Assembly: GCF_030295745.1 (NCBI RefSeq)
Contig: NZ_AP027291.1
Location: 3,410,001 to 3,474,000, forward strand
DNA: 64,000 bases
Source of the DNA: Mycolicibacterium sp. TUM20985
GTDB lineage: Bacteria > Actinomycetota > Actinomycetes > Mycobacteriales > Mycobacteriaceae
Reading direction: 5' to 3'
The translations under genes and the position numbers were made by a program. Shown in pieces: positions 43,554 through 53,229 of this stretch (position 1 is its first letter; each line of letters begins with the position of its first letter). Below the pieces are notes generated by a model. It ran no database searches, was not told where the DNA came from, and worked only from the letters and a program-made list of their open reading frames with translations.

Positions 43554-44415
43554 GGGCATCGGGGCGGGGCCCATCAGGAGGCGGCGGTGGGGGATCCTGG
43601 GCGGGGTCGCCGAGGCTGTCCTGGTGCGCGATGACGTAGACGACCACACCGCTGGCGGGTGGGTTCTGCGCGGCGGTGCAGTCCTCCCTACCGCACAGGC
43701 AGGGCAGGCGGTCCTGGTCGCGGCCCAAAGCGCCGATCGCATCGGAGCGGAGCTGATCCCGCGTCCGCGGATCATGCCGACACACCGTATCGGCCATCGC
43801 CTCCAACCGGCCGCCGAACGCTTCGGCATCCGGGACGAACAGCGTCGCGAACAACTGCGCCATCCCACTACCGTCGTCGACGTCGATGTCCACGCTGCGG
43901 CCCCGCGCGCGGGTCTGGACGCGGTGCAACGCCAACGGGTCGAACCGGGCGATGAAGTCATCGATGGTCCCCTCGGTCCGATCAAGCGACATCGGCTCCC
44001 AGGACACCACCGCATCCGCCAGTGCCTCGTCCAGTTGGGCGAGGGCGTCGGGGTCGGTCACCGCGGCCGAGCGGGTCACGATCAGCCGGACCTGCGCCAA
44101 GGTCAGCAACCCGGCGGCGAACACCGCGGCGACCTTCGGGAACCGTTCCTTCAACGCCACCGCCGTCAGCAACAGATTCGACACCGACCTACCGCTCATC
44201 CGCTGCGCCGCACCGACCTGGTCGCAGACGGCGTCCCAGTTGTCGTGGCACCACTGGTCGCGGTCCGCGGACCCGTCGAGTGCGTACGCGGCCTCCAGGA
44301 CCGTGACCATGGCCGCCAACCGACGAGCGCATGCCGCGGACTCCACCCGCGCCCACGCACCCACCGCACCGGTGCCATACACACCAGCCGTCGCCGCCAC
44401 CAACGAATCGAACAT

Positions 44416-44760
44416 GCATTCGAATCTAGGGACCGGCTCCGACCGAAATCGTCGAAACTGCGAGCGAGAACCCCGCCTTGGGGATGAAACGCCAACTGTG
44501 GATAACCCACTGTCGGGAGACCAGATTCGTCGGTACTTCATGCTATTCAACGGGCACGACCTCGGCCAGCTGCTATCTTCGTAAAAATAGTGTTTCCGGA
44601 GCCCGTTCGGCCACCAGTGCTACCCAAGCCCCAAAGTCGTTGACCAGAAACATGATCCGCATCAGCAACAGCGCCAGACCACGTCCGCCAGGTGACACGC
44701 TGGTTGACACCAACGAGAGTTTTTGTAACATCAGCCTTGACGCCGGCGGAAGGGACGATC
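44416..44760. other. 345-bp intergenic region before the monooxygenase
   Basis: No gene is seen. It must hold the divergent promoters of the 13E12 gene and the Baeyer-Villiger monooxygenase. An AT-rich stretch (cgtaaaaatagtgttt, 44580-44596) and gagtttttgtaacatcagc near 44716 are promoter-like. A ggaaggga ribosome site lies just before the monooxygenase ATG. Confidence 0.5.
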
Positions 44761-46542
44761 ATGGCCTTCGATCCCGATGCCGTGCACGCCAAGTATCTCG
44801 CGGAGCGCGACCGGCGCCTCGTACCGGGGCGCGCGGCGATCCGCGATCTCACCCACGACGAGTACGTCTCCGGCTATCTCGCCGATCCCTTCACTCCGTA
44901 CGCCCACCGCGAGGCCATCACCGACGACCCCGACGTCGTGATCGTCGGCGGTGGCATCGCGGGCATTCTGGCAGGGGCGCACCTCCGCAAGGCGGGGGTC
45001 GAGCGCATCCGCATCGTCGATGCGGCAGGTGGCATGGGAGGCACCTGGTACTGGAATCGCTACCCCGGTGTGATGTGCGATGTCGAGTCCTACCAATACC
45101 TTCCGATGCTGGAGGAACTCGGCTACATCCCGTCGCGCCGGTATGCCTTCGGCGAGGAGATCCGGCAACACCTTGACTCCGTCGCCGAGCGTTTCGACCT
45201 GGTAGGCGACGCCTTGTTCCATACCGGTGTCACCCACTCGACGTGGGACGACGGCGTGGGCCGATGGACGGTTCGCACCGATCGGGGTGACGAGTTGTCC
45301 TGCCGCTACTACGTCTTGGCGGTCGGGATACTCAACCTCTTGAAATTGCCGGCGATTCCGGGCATGGACACCTTCGGGGGTCGTGCCTTCCACACGGCGC
45401 GGTGGGACTACGGCTACACCGGCGGCGGTCCCGGTGAGCCGCTCACCGACCTCGGCGACAAGACCGTCGCGCTGGTCGGGACGGGGGCAAGCGGGTTGCA
45501 GTGCCTGCCACCGCTCGTCGCGGCCGCCAAACACGTGTACGTGTTTCAGCGCACGCCGTCGGCGATCGGCGTGCGGGAAAACCGTCCCACCGATCCGGCG
45601 TTCGCCGACGGGCTCGAGCCGGGCTGGCAGAAGAACCGGATGGACAACTTCCAGTCGATCATGCTGGGCCGACCCGTTGAGGCGGACCTGACCGACGACG
45701 GTTGGACGCATCACTACGCCGCGGTCCAGAATCCGCCGCGGATCAAGGGTGCAAGCGTCGAGGAATTCATGTGCGCCGCTGAGGAACTCGACTACGGGAT
45801 CATGGAGGAGCACCGTCGCCGGGTCGACCAGCTGGTCGACGACCCCGCTGTCGCGGCCGTGCTCAAGCCCTACTACCGGTACCTCTGCAAGCGACCGTGT
45901 TTCCACGACGAGTACTTCGGCGCGTACAACTGCGACAACGTCAACCTGGTCGACTGCCCGGAGGGTATCGAGGGCATCACCGAGCGAGGCCCGGTAGCCG
46001 GCGGCCGGCAGTACGACGTCGACTGCATCGTCTACGGCACCGGCTTCGAGGCCGAGCTGACGCCACTGCAGCGCCGGGTCGGCCACGACATCGTCGGCCG
46101 CGGTGGCGTCTCGCTCGCCGAGAAGTGGGGAGACGGTGCCGCAAGCCTCTTCGGAATGATGAGCCGCGGCTTCCCGAACATGTTCGTGATGCCTGCACCC
46201 GGCCAGCAAGCCGTCGTCACCGTCAACTACACCCAGATCGCCGTCCTGGGCGCCGAATTCATCGCCGGGACAGTGCAACTGCTCGAGGAGCGGGGCGCGG
46301 TGTTCGACGTGGGCGCCCAGGCGGAGGCCGAGTGGATCCAGCGCATCGTCGAGACCTACGTCGATCCCAGCGCGGTGATGTCCGCCTGCACGCCGTCGCG
46401 CATCAACAACGAGGGCAACCCGGGCGGCATCAGGGCACGTGACACCAACTTCGGCCGGGGGTTCGGTGACTACTTCGCCTACCGTGAACTGCTCGAGAAG
46501 TGGCTCGCCGCTGGCGACCTCGCCGGACTGGACCTGGCGTGA
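44761..46542 (+). CDS. Baeyer-Villiger flavin monooxygenase
   Basis: A 593-residue class B flavin monooxygenase that inserts oxygen next to a ketone, giving an ester or lactone. FAD-binding GGGIAGILAG is near residue 64, the BVMO fingerprint FGGRAFHTARWD near residue 205, and the NADPH-binding VGTGASGLQ near 240. Length matches cyclohexanone or steroid monooxygenases. Start ATG 44761 with a ggaaggga ribosome site. It leads a three-gene operon with an SDR (GTGA overlap) and an amidohydrolase (GTGA overlap), consistent with ketone formation, ring expansion and hydrolysis. Confidence 0.95.
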   Translation: MAFDPDAVHAKYLAERDRRLVPGRAAIRDLTHDEYVSGYLADPFTPYAHREAITDDPDVVIVGGGIAGILAGAHLRKAGVERIRIVDAAGGMGGTWYWNRYPGVMCDVESYQYLPMLEELGYIPSRRYAFGEEIRQHLDSVAERFDLVGDALFHTGVTHSTWDDGVGRWTVRTDRGDELSCRYYVLAVGILNLLKLPAIPGMDTFGGRAFHTARWDYGYTGGGPGEPLTDLGDKTVALVGTGASGLQCLPPLVAAAKHVYVFQRTPSAIGVRENRPTDPAFADGLEPGWQKNRMDNFQSIMLGRPVEADLTDDGWTHHYAAVQNPPRIKGASVEEFMCAAEELDYGIMEEHRRRVDQLVDDPAVAAVLKPYYRYLCKRPCFHDEYFGAYNCDNVNLVDCPEGIEGITERGPVAGGRQYDVDCIVYGTGFEAELTPLQRRVGHDIVGRGGVSLAEKWGDGAASLFGMMSRGFPNMFVMPAPGQQAVVTVNYTQIAVLGAEFIAGTVQLLEERGAVFDVGAQAEAEWIQRIVETYVDPSAVMSACTPSRINNEGNPGGIRARDTNFGRGFGDYFAYRELLEKWLAAGDLAGLDLA

Positions 46543-48122
46543 CCGAGCGTCAGCGGGTGGTCGTCGTCACCGGCGGGGGCGGCGGGATCGGTGCCGCCAT
46601 TGCCGAATCGCTAGGTCGGGCAGGCGCTTTCGTCGTCACAGTGGATCCGCTGGTCTCCATCGACGGTTCCGAACGGCTCCCCCCGCCCGAAGAGACCACG
46701 GCGGGTCGCATCGTCGCGTCAGGCGGTACGGCGCGGGCGTCCGGAGTGTCCGTGACCGACGAATCCGGGATCCGCCGGCTGTTCCACGAGCTCGCCGAAG
46801 AGTTCGGCGGGCTCGACGCCGTCGTCAACGTCGCGGGCATCAGCCGTCCCACCGGCTTCGCCACGGGGAGCGCCGAAGATTGGCGCAGCGTGCTGTCGGT
46901 GCACCTCGACGGGTACCGCAACGTCCTCGGAGCTGCCCTCCCTCTGATGGCGGCGGCGGGACGCGGGCATGTCCTCGGTGTCACCTCCGGGTCTGGCTGG
47001 CGGCCGGCCGACGCCGGCGCCTACGGTTGCGCCAAACGTGCCGTCGCTGCGCTCACCTGGCAGCTGGGTCGGCACGCGCCGGAGGGGGTCGTGGTCAACG
47101 CCATCTCCCCGATCGCCGCCACCCGCATGGTCACTGCCGCGCTGGGTAATTCACGGCCAGCGAGCGGTGCCGCCACCGGCGGACTGTCCCTGGGCTCGAT
47201 GCCCGCGCCCGAGCAACTCGGACCGCTGGGCGCTCACCTGGTGGACGGCACCTTCGCCGCGTGTCACGGCCGCGTGCTGTTCGCCGCCGGATCCGAGATC
47301 GCGGTGATCGACGAGCCACGCCTGATCGAGGTGGTGCGCAGCGAGGGCGTGCCGTCAGCCGCGTGTCTCGTCGAGGCGGCGACCACCATCGCCCTGGCTC
47401 CGGCCCAGACTCGCCAGGTCAGCGGGGGCGGTAGCAACGCGCGCTTCGGCGCGCTGTTCGAGGCGCCGTCGGCCGACGGCCTTCCCACCAGCCCCGTGCG
47501 ATCGTGCGCGGTCGTGACCGACCGGCCCCTGGTGGCGACGGCACTGGCCGACGCGCTCGCTGCCTGGGGCGTGGCATCGCATGCGATCGACTCCCCCACG
47601 GCGCTGGCCTCCCTCGACGCTCTCGACGCCGTCGTGGTCGCCATGGCCGGCGCAGACGAGACCGAGGCGGCGACGTCAGCGTGGCAACGCATCCTCGACG
47701 AGCACGCCGACATCGCCGAGCAGATCCACGCCGACGCCCGATGGGCGAGAGCCGTCGCCGACCTCGCCGTGGACGAGCAACGTCCCATTCGCCTGGTGAC
47801 CGTCACCGCGGCCACCACCGCAGGCGGCCGCACCCGGGCTCAGGCCGCCGCGCAACTCGCTCGAGCCGGCCGGGCCGCCACCGGCGACCTCGTGTGGGCG
47901 TTCGCGATCAGCGCGGAATCCGAGGACGTCCCGGCGCGATTCGCCGCGCACTTGGCCTGTAGCCCCGAGGCCGTCAGCCTGGCGGGCGCCGAATTGGCCT
48001 CGCAGACGAGCTGGTTCGGCCTGCGTAGCCACCCGCGCCCCATCGGCAGCATCAGCTTCGGCGGGCCCGCCGTGCCTGGCTGGTTCGACGACGTGCTTCG
48101 AGAGATCGTGGCACCGCGGTGA
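46539..48122 (+). CDS. Double-domain SDR protein
   Basis: A 527-residue protein. The first 260 residues are an SDR with TGGGGGIGAAIAESLG, VNVAGISRPTGF and catalytic VTSGSGWRPADAGAYGCAK. The second half (from about 300: SCAVVTDRPLVATALADALA, LDAVVVAMAGADE, IRLVTVTAATTAGGRTR) looks like another Rossmann/SDR unit without a YxxxK catalytic pair. The GTG at 46539 overlaps the monooxygenase stop. Fused, partly degenerate SDR pairs are uncommon. The second unit may serve dimer-like packing. Confidence 0.82.
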   Translation: MTERQRVVVVTGGGGGIGAAIAESLGRAGAFVVTVDPLVSIDGSERLPPPEETTAGRIVASGGTARASGVSVTDESGIRRLFHELAEEFGGLDAVVNVAGISRPTGFATGSAEDWRSVLSVHLDGYRNVLGAALPLMAAAGRGHVLGVTSGSGWRPADAGAYGCAKRAVAALTWQLGRHAPEGVVVNAISPIAATRMVTAALGNSRPASGAATGGLSLGSMPAPEQLGPLGAHLVDGTFAACHGRVLFAAGSEIAVIDEPRLIEVVRSEGVPSAACLVEAATTIALAPAQTRQVSGGGSNARFGALFEAPSADGLPTSPVRSCAVVTDRPLVATALADALAAWGVASHAIDSPTALASLDALDAVVVAMAGADETEAATSAWQRILDEHADIAEQIHADARWARAVADLAVDEQRPIRLVTVTAATTAGGRTRAQAAAQLARAGRAATGDLVWAFAISAESEDVPARFAAHLACSPEAVSLAGAELASQTSWFGLRSHPRPIGSISFGGPAVPGWFDDVLREIVAPR

Positions 48123-48997
48123 CGACTCCCGCGGCAAGGCCGACCCGAATCGTCGATACCCACGTCCACCTGTGGGATCCGGCACGCACCGATTGGTACC
48201 CCTATCTCTCGACGGGGCAGGCGCAACTCGACATGGGTGACGTCACGGGGATGAGCCGCCGCTTCGACGCCGCGACCTACATGGCCGAGTCCACCGGCTG
48301 GAACGTCGAGAAGCTGGTCAACGTCGCTGCAGCCACCGGGGGGCACTCGATCGCCGAAACCCTCGAGCTCGATCGGCGAGCGAATACCGACGGTCATCCG
48401 GACGCGATCATCGGAGGGCTGCCGCCCACCGATTCGGTCGCCGATGCAGTGGCCGCCCTGGACGCCCAGCTGGCGGCATCGCGGTTCCGCGGCGTGCGCC
48501 CGATGGGAGCGGTCGAGGGATCCCTTCCGCAGCCGGAAGTGCTTCGCGCCCTTGCCGAAAGGGCCCTGCTGTTCGAGGTGATGTCACATCCCGATCAACT
48601 GGTGGACATCGCCGGGGCTCTGGAGGCGCACGGTGACCTGGTCGTGGTCATCGAGCACGTGGGCTGGCCCCGCAATGGTTCGGACGCCGAGCGCACCCTC
48701 TGGGCCGAGGGCATCGACGCGTTGGCGGGTCTCGGCGACAACGTCTTCTGCAAGCTCTCCGGTCTGGCGATGCCGCTCGCATCGATGGCGGTCGAGGCGC
48801 AGGCGCCCTGGCTCGAATACGCCATCGACGCCTTCGGCGTCGACCGCTGCATGTTCGGGAGCAACTTCCCCGTCGACGGGATGCACGGCACCCTCGACCA
48901 GCTGCTCACCACCTTCTCGACCATCACCGCGGGCCTCGACGCCGTCGCCCGTGACAAGGTCCTCGCCGCCAACGCGGAACGCGTCTACCGCTGCTAG
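48119..48997 (+). CDS. Amidohydrolase (TIM-barrel metal-dependent hydrolase)
   Basis: A 292-residue amidohydrolase-2-type enzyme. RIVDTHVHLWDPARTDWYPY gives the HxH metal site near residue 12; LFEVMSHPDQL, VVVIEHVGWP and the Asp in FGSNFPVDGM complete the barrel. Members hydrolyse lactones or cyclic amides or decarboxylate aromatic acids. After a Baeyer-Villiger enzyme a lactonase role is attractive but inferred. GTG start within the GTGA overlap. Confidence 0.9.
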   Translation: MTTPAARPTRIVDTHVHLWDPARTDWYPYLSTGQAQLDMGDVTGMSRRFDAATYMAESTGWNVEKLVNVAAATGGHSIAETLELDRRANTDGHPDAIIGGLPPTDSVADAVAALDAQLAASRFRGVRPMGAVEGSLPQPEVLRALAERALLFEVMSHPDQLVDIAGALEAHGDLVVVIEHVGWPRNGSDAERTLWAEGIDALAGLGDNVFCKLSGLAMPLASMAVEAQAPWLEYAIDAFGVDRCMFGSNFPVDGMHGTLDQLLTTFSTITAGLDAVARDKVLAANAERVYRC

Positions 48998-49025
48998 CCG
49001 GGCCATGGCGAGGGATACTGTCGAC

Positions 49026-49412
49026 ATGGCTGATCTCAACGTGCTCGGTGGACCGCTCGATCCCTGTGGTACGGAGCCGATGACGGGGTTCCATCGGGAC
49101 GGCTGCTGCTCGACTGGTGCCGAGGACGTCGGGCTTCACACGATCTGTGCGGTCGTCACTACCGAGTTCCTCGAGCACCAGCGCAGCATCGGGAACGACT
49201 TGTCGACGCCGATGCCGCAGTACCGGTTCCCTGGCCTGGTGCCCGGCGACCGCTGGTGCGTCACTGCCGTGAATTGGCTACGCGCACAACAGGATGGGTA
49301 TGCCGCCCCGGTGGTGCTGGCCGCCAGCCACGAACGCACACTGGACGTCGTGGCCCTGGAGGTGCTGCGACAGCACGCCGTCGACGTGCCCGACGACCTG
49401 GGCAGCCTCTGA
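49026..49412 (+). CDS. DUF2237 family protein
   Basis: A 128-residue protein of DUF2237, function not established. Family features seen are NVLGGPLDPCGTEPMTGFHRDGCC, DVGLHTICAVVT and PGDRWCVTAVNW, with several Cys residues that could bind metal. ATG at 49026, 28 bp after the amidohydrolase, possibly the last gene of that transcript. Converges on the PIG-L gene. Confidence 0.88.
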   Translation: MADLNVLGGPLDPCGTEPMTGFHRDGCCSTGAEDVGLHTICAVVTTEFLEHQRSIGNDLSTPMPQYRFPGLVPGDRWCVTAVNWLRAQQDGYAAPVVLAASHERTLDVVALEVLRQHAVDVPDDLGSL

Positions 49413-49423
49413 GACTGCCGTCA

Positions 49424-50293
49424 TCAGGCTGAGGCCGTCGCGCCGAAGAAGTCCCGCTCGATCTCACCCACCGGAGTGCCGACGGGTGGATACGCCCGCA
49501 CGTATTCCTCTACCCGCGCAACGGATTTCGCCGATTCACCGGCCATCGTAAACAGCCGCAGCATCACCGCGGCATCGGATTGGCTGGCATGCGCCGCCAG
49601 TGCCGCCAGCTTTTGAGCCCAGAACGCCCCCACGTCGATGACTGTGGTGACCTCGGAGTCGTCGACGCCGAGTTCGTCGGGTGGCACCCAGGCGTCGGCA
49701 CCGAAGGCGCCTCGCACGTCGGACTGCACCGCCCGCAGCCGGCTGAACGACATCGCGATGTAGTAGAGCCGTGGAACGTGGCCGCCCCGTGCGTCATTCG
49801 CGATGGCACCGTGCGCCGCGGCGACGAGTTCGTGTGTGCGGATGTGGTCCGGATGTCCGGACAGCCCGTTGGGCGGGTAGGTCACCAGCACGTCCGGCTC
49901 ATAGCGGCGGATGAGCTCGACCACGCGCGTCATCATTGGCCCTGACGGGCGCACGCTGAAGGCGTCCGCCGCGACCCGTTCATCGTCGGCGGGCAGCCCC
50001 GAATCCGGGTAGCCGAGCTCCACGACCTCACCTACCCCCAGCGCGGTGGCAGCCGCGGCCAGCTCCCCCGAGCGGTGCGCCGCCACCCGACGCGGATCGT
50101 GTCCGTCGTCGCCGGGTTTCGCCCCGGTGTCACCGGCGTCGCCCCTGGCGCCGTCGGTACAGGTCACCAGGACGGTGTGGCACCCCGCGGCCGCGTAGCG
50201 CGCCAGGGTGCCACCGGTCTGACTGGACTCGTCGTCGGGGTGGGCGTGCACGATCATCAGCACCGGTACGCGCTCGGTCATTGGCATCACCAT
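49424..50293 (-). CDS. PIG-L family deacetylase
   Basis: A 289-residue zinc-dependent N-acetylglucosamine deacetylase-fold protein. IVHAHPDDESSQTGG near residue 15 holds the AHPDDE metal motif and LSGHPDHIRTHELV the distal His. Relatives include mycothiol-pathway MshB and mycothiol conjugate amidase Mca, as well as uncharacterised paralogues; the substrate here may be a mycothiol conjugate or another glycan. ATG 50293 has a gaagag ribosome site 8 bp upstream; ATG 50281 is possible. Confidence 0.9.
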   Translation of the reverse strand: MVMPMTERVPVLMIVHAHPDDESSQTGGTLARYAAAGCHTVLVTCTDGARGDAGDTGAKPGDDGHDPRRVAAHRSGELAAAATALGVGEVVELGYPDSGLPADDERVAADAFSVRPSGPMMTRVVELIRRYEPDVLVTYPPNGLSGHPDHIRTHELVAAAHGAIANDARGGHVPRLYYIAMSFSRLRAVQSDVRGAFGADAWVPPDELGVDDSEVTTVIDVGAFWAQKLAALAAHASQSDAAVMLRLFTMAGESAKSVARVEEYVRAYPPVGTPVGEIERDFFGATASA

Positions 50294-50470
50294 GCGCCGA
50301 TCTCTTCGGATGCGCCAGACGGAACCGGACACTGGAGGCATGACCTGCACGGATGCGCCGATGCGTGGTGACCGACGAGGCTGAACGCCGATCATTGACG
50401 GGCCCGGCAGGAATGACCCGGATGAAGCGCGACGTTGTCGTGGTGACCGTGAACGAAAGTGAGACCGTCC

Positions 50471-51643
50471 GTGCCCGGTAGCTCCGATCGACTTCATCTC
50501 GCCATCGCGCTGGACGGGACGGGGTGGCACCCCGCGTCGTGGCGTGAACCCGAGGCGCGCCCCGCCGACCTGTTGACGGCCGGCTACTGGACCGACCTGG
50601 TCGTCGAAGCCGAGCGGGGCCTGGTGGACTTCGTGACCATCGAAGACGGTCTGACACTGCAGTCCGAACACCCCTTCCACCCCGACGATCGCACCGACCG
50701 GGTCCGAGGCCGACTCGATGCCACGCTCATCGCGTCGCGGGTGGCCCCCCGAACCCGTCACGTCGGCCTGATCCCGACGGTCATCGCCACCCACACCGAG
50801 CCCTTCCACGTGTCGAAGGCCATCGCGACCCTCGACTACGTCAGCTCGGCCCGGGCCGGCGTCCGCGTGCAGGTGACCGCGCGTGAGGACGCTGCCCGCA
50901 ACTTTGGCAGGCGCAACATGTCCGACCCGTCGGACGCCGACGACCTCATGGGCGAAGCGGCCGACTACGTCGAGGTCGTCCGCCGGTTGTGGGACAGCTG
51001 GGAGGACGGCGCAGAGATCCGCGACATCACCACCGGGCGATTCGTCGATCGGAAGAAATTGCACTACATCGACTTCGAAGGGTCGCGGTTCTCGGTCAAG
51101 GGCCCGTCCATCACACCGCGGCCCCCGCAGGGACAACCGGTCGTCGCCGCGCTCGGCCATGCCCAGCCGGTATACGAACTCATCGCCGATGCCGCCGACG
51201 TCGGCTTCGTCACCCCTCATGACCCCGCCGAGGTGACGACGCTCGTCCAGGCCATCGCCGCGCACCGTCGAGACCCGGCACCGGTCCGGGTGTTCGCCGA
51301 TCTGGTGGTGTTCCTCGACGACACTGCCGAGGCCGCGACCCGACGCCGCGAACGTCTCGATCACGTCGCGGGACGTGAATACCGCAGCGACGCAGAGATC
51401 TTCGCCGGTACCCCGACGGAACTCGCCGACCTGTTGCAGCAATGGCACGAGGCGGGAGCCGACGGTTTCCGCCTGCGCCCCGCGACGCTGCCGCACGACC
51501 TTCGCCAGGTCACCAACGCGCTCGTTCCTGAACTACAGTCCCGCGGCCTGTTCCGGACCGCCTACCCGGGGAGCACCCTGCGCGAGACGCTGGACCTGCC
51601 CCGACCCGCCAACCGCTACTCGACCGCCCAGGACCACGCATGA
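50471..51643 (+). CDS. LLM-class flavin-dependent oxidoreductase
   Basis: A 390-residue luciferase-like monooxygenase-fold protein (FMNH2-dependent). DFVTIEDGLTLQ, VSSARAGVRVQVTAREDAARNFG and VVAALGHAQPVYELIADAADVGFV fit the NtaA/SnaA-like group. GTG at 50471 (VPGSSDRLHLAIALDG) is preferred to a GTG 12 bp upstream. The next gene, of the same superfamily, starts inside its stop (ATGA), suggesting a two-component or sequential oxidation of one compound. Confidence 0.9.
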   Translation: MPGSSDRLHLAIALDGTGWHPASWREPEARPADLLTAGYWTDLVVEAERGLVDFVTIEDGLTLQSEHPFHPDDRTDRVRGRLDATLIASRVAPRTRHVGLIPTVIATHTEPFHVSKAIATLDYVSSARAGVRVQVTAREDAARNFGRRNMSDPSDADDLMGEAADYVEVVRRLWDSWEDGAEIRDITTGRFVDRKKLHYIDFEGSRFSVKGPSITPRPPQGQPVVAALGHAQPVYELIADAADVGFVTPHDPAEVTTLVQAIAAHRRDPAPVRVFADLVVFLDDTAEAATRRRERLDHVAGREYRSDAEIFAGTPTELADLLQQWHEAGADGFRLRPATLPHDLRQVTNALVPELQSRGLFRTAYPGSTLRETLDLPRPANRYSTAQDHA

Positions 51644-53013
51644 CCAAGGCACTCAAGCAGATTCACCTCGCCGCCCACTTCCCCGGCGTCAACAACACCA
51701 CGGTGTGGAGTGACCCGGAATCCGGCAGTCACATCGACTTCAGTTCGTTCGTCCACTTCGCCCAGACCGCGGAGCGCGGAAAGTTCGACTTCATGTTCCT
51801 CGCCGAGGGACTGCGCCTACGCGAGCAGGGTGGCGAGATCTACGACCTCGACGTCGTCGGTCGCCCCGACACCTTCACGGTGCTGGCTGCGCTCGCCGCG
51901 GTGACGGATCGTCTCGGTCTCACCGGCACGATCAACTCGACGTTCAACGAACCCTATGAGGTCGCCCGGCAGTTCGCGTCACTCGACCACCTATCCGACG
52001 GCCGTGCGGCGTGGAACGTGGTGACGTCGTGGGATGCCTTCACCGGCGAGAACTTCCGCCGCGGCGGATTCCTGGCCGAAGATCAGCGGTACGGGCGCGC
52101 CGAGAGCTTCCTCGAGGCCGCGAACACCCTCTTCGACGCGTGGCGGGGAGACGAGGTCGTCGCGGACAAGGACAGCGGCGTCTTCCTCTCCGATCCGACT
52201 GCCGGCGCGTTCACCTACTCGAGCGCGCACTTCGACATCGCCGGGCGGTTCAACGTACCGCGAAGCCCGCAGGGCAGACCGGTCATCTTCCAGGCCGGCG
52301 ACTCCGGCCGCGGACGCGAATTCGCCGCTGTCGCAGCCGATGCCATCTTCTCCCGGCACGGCACGCTGGAGGACGGACAGGCCTTCTACGCCGACGTGAA
52401 GGACCGGCTGCCGAAGTACGGCCGCAAGCGCGATCAACTCCTCATCCTGCCCGCCGCGACGTTCGTCCTCGGCGACACGGATACCGAAGCGGCCGAGATC
52501 GCTCACGACGTACGCCTTGCACAGGTCTCCCCGCAGACGGCGATCAGGTTCCTCGAGCAGCTGTGGAACCGCGACCTGTCCGACCATGATCCCGACGGGC
52601 CGTTGCCGACTATCGATCCGATCGTCGGGGAGAACACCATCGCCCGCGGCCGGGCGAGCGTGCGGATGCACCGCGATCCGGTCGCCACCGCGAACGCCTG
52701 GCGCGCGCGGGCGGAGGCCGAGAACCTGACGTCCCGTGAGCTCATCGTCGAAGTCACCGGGCGGCAGAACTTCGTCGGGTCGGCGGACACGGTCGCCGAC
52801 ACGATCAACCGTCTGGTCCAGGCCGACGCCAGTGACGGATTCATCCTCGTCCCCCATGTCACGCCGGGCGGGCTGGACGCCTTCGTCGACCAGGTCGTGC
52901 CGTTGCTTCAGGAACGGGGGGTGTTCCGGGCCGACTACGAGGGCACCACCCTGCGCGACCACCTCGGTCTGCGGCACCCGGTGACGGCGGGGGGCGCCGT
53001 CGCGGAGGTGTGA
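51640..53013 (+). CDS. NtaA/SnaA/DszA-type flavin monooxygenase
   Basis: A 457-residue reduced-flavin monooxygenase of the nitrilotriacetate/dibenzothiophene sulfone monooxygenase group. KQIHLAAHFPGVNNTTVW, FDFMFLAEGLRLR, RAAWNVVTSWDAFTGENFR and PVIFQAGDSGRGREFAA are diagnostic. Such enzymes cleave C-N or C-S bonds or act on organosulfur compounds using FMNH2 from a separate reductase, which is not encoded here. Coupled to the upstream paralogue by a 4-bp overlap. Confidence 0.93.
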   Translation: MTKALKQIHLAAHFPGVNNTTVWSDPESGSHIDFSSFVHFAQTAERGKFDFMFLAEGLRLREQGGEIYDLDVVGRPDTFTVLAALAAVTDRLGLTGTINSTFNEPYEVARQFASLDHLSDGRAAWNVVTSWDAFTGENFRRGGFLAEDQRYGRAESFLEAANTLFDAWRGDEVVADKDSGVFLSDPTAGAFTYSSAHFDIAGRFNVPRSPQGRPVIFQAGDSGRGREFAAVAADAIFSRHGTLEDGQAFYADVKDRLPKYGRKRDQLLILPAATFVLGDTDTEAAEIAHDVRLAQVSPQTAIRFLEQLWNRDLSDHDPDGPLPTIDPIVGENTIARGRASVRMHRDPVATANAWRARAEAENLTSRELIVEVTGRQNFVGSADTVADTINRLVQADASDGFILVPHVTPGGLDAFVDQVVPLLQERGVFRADYEGTTLRDHLGLRHPVTAGGAVAEV

Positions 53014-53229
53014 GTTCACGCCCAGCGGAGGGCATCCGACTGCGTTCACGCGCCGACATGGCGCCCCAGACGCCGTGCGTCTCTCCTCCGATCGGTCGTG
53101 TCACCCCCTCACCGTCGCCGGTAAGTCGGTCGTTGACCAGACATCGACTCGGCGTGAATGGAGGTCGCCGCCCCGGGGGCGGGTCTACGATCGACGTTTG
53201 CCGATTCCGACAGCAGCAAGGACATCGCG

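Larger units (their letters stand above)
42739..44415 (-). pseudogene. Second 13E12-family (DUF222/HNH) gene with an in-frame amber codon
   Basis: From ATG 44415 (MFDSLVAATAG) the frame encodes a DUF222 region, stops at TAG (43321-43323) after RTPGFLS, and continues in the same frame without shift through VRPAVTTRGRFLPGP into an intact HNH domain (RDLTCRFPGCHEPSTNCDVDH, NLKALCRQHHLLK) ending at 42739. One nonsense change therefore separates two otherwise undamaged halves. A GTG at 43275 could restart translation of the HNH half. Between the halves lies an acidic linker with a duplicated DDLDSAGDS. Either a recent pseudogene, a restarted split gene, or an assembly error. Confidence 0.85.

Noticed and set aside
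44731..46278. 515-codon antisense open frame
   Set aside because: Complementary to the Baeyer-Villiger monooxygenase, whose motifs are unambiguous; no motif on this strand.
53014..53229. Possible c-di-AMP (ydaO) riboswitch before kup
   Set aside because: The expected conserved ydaO motifs are not present in the 216 bp.
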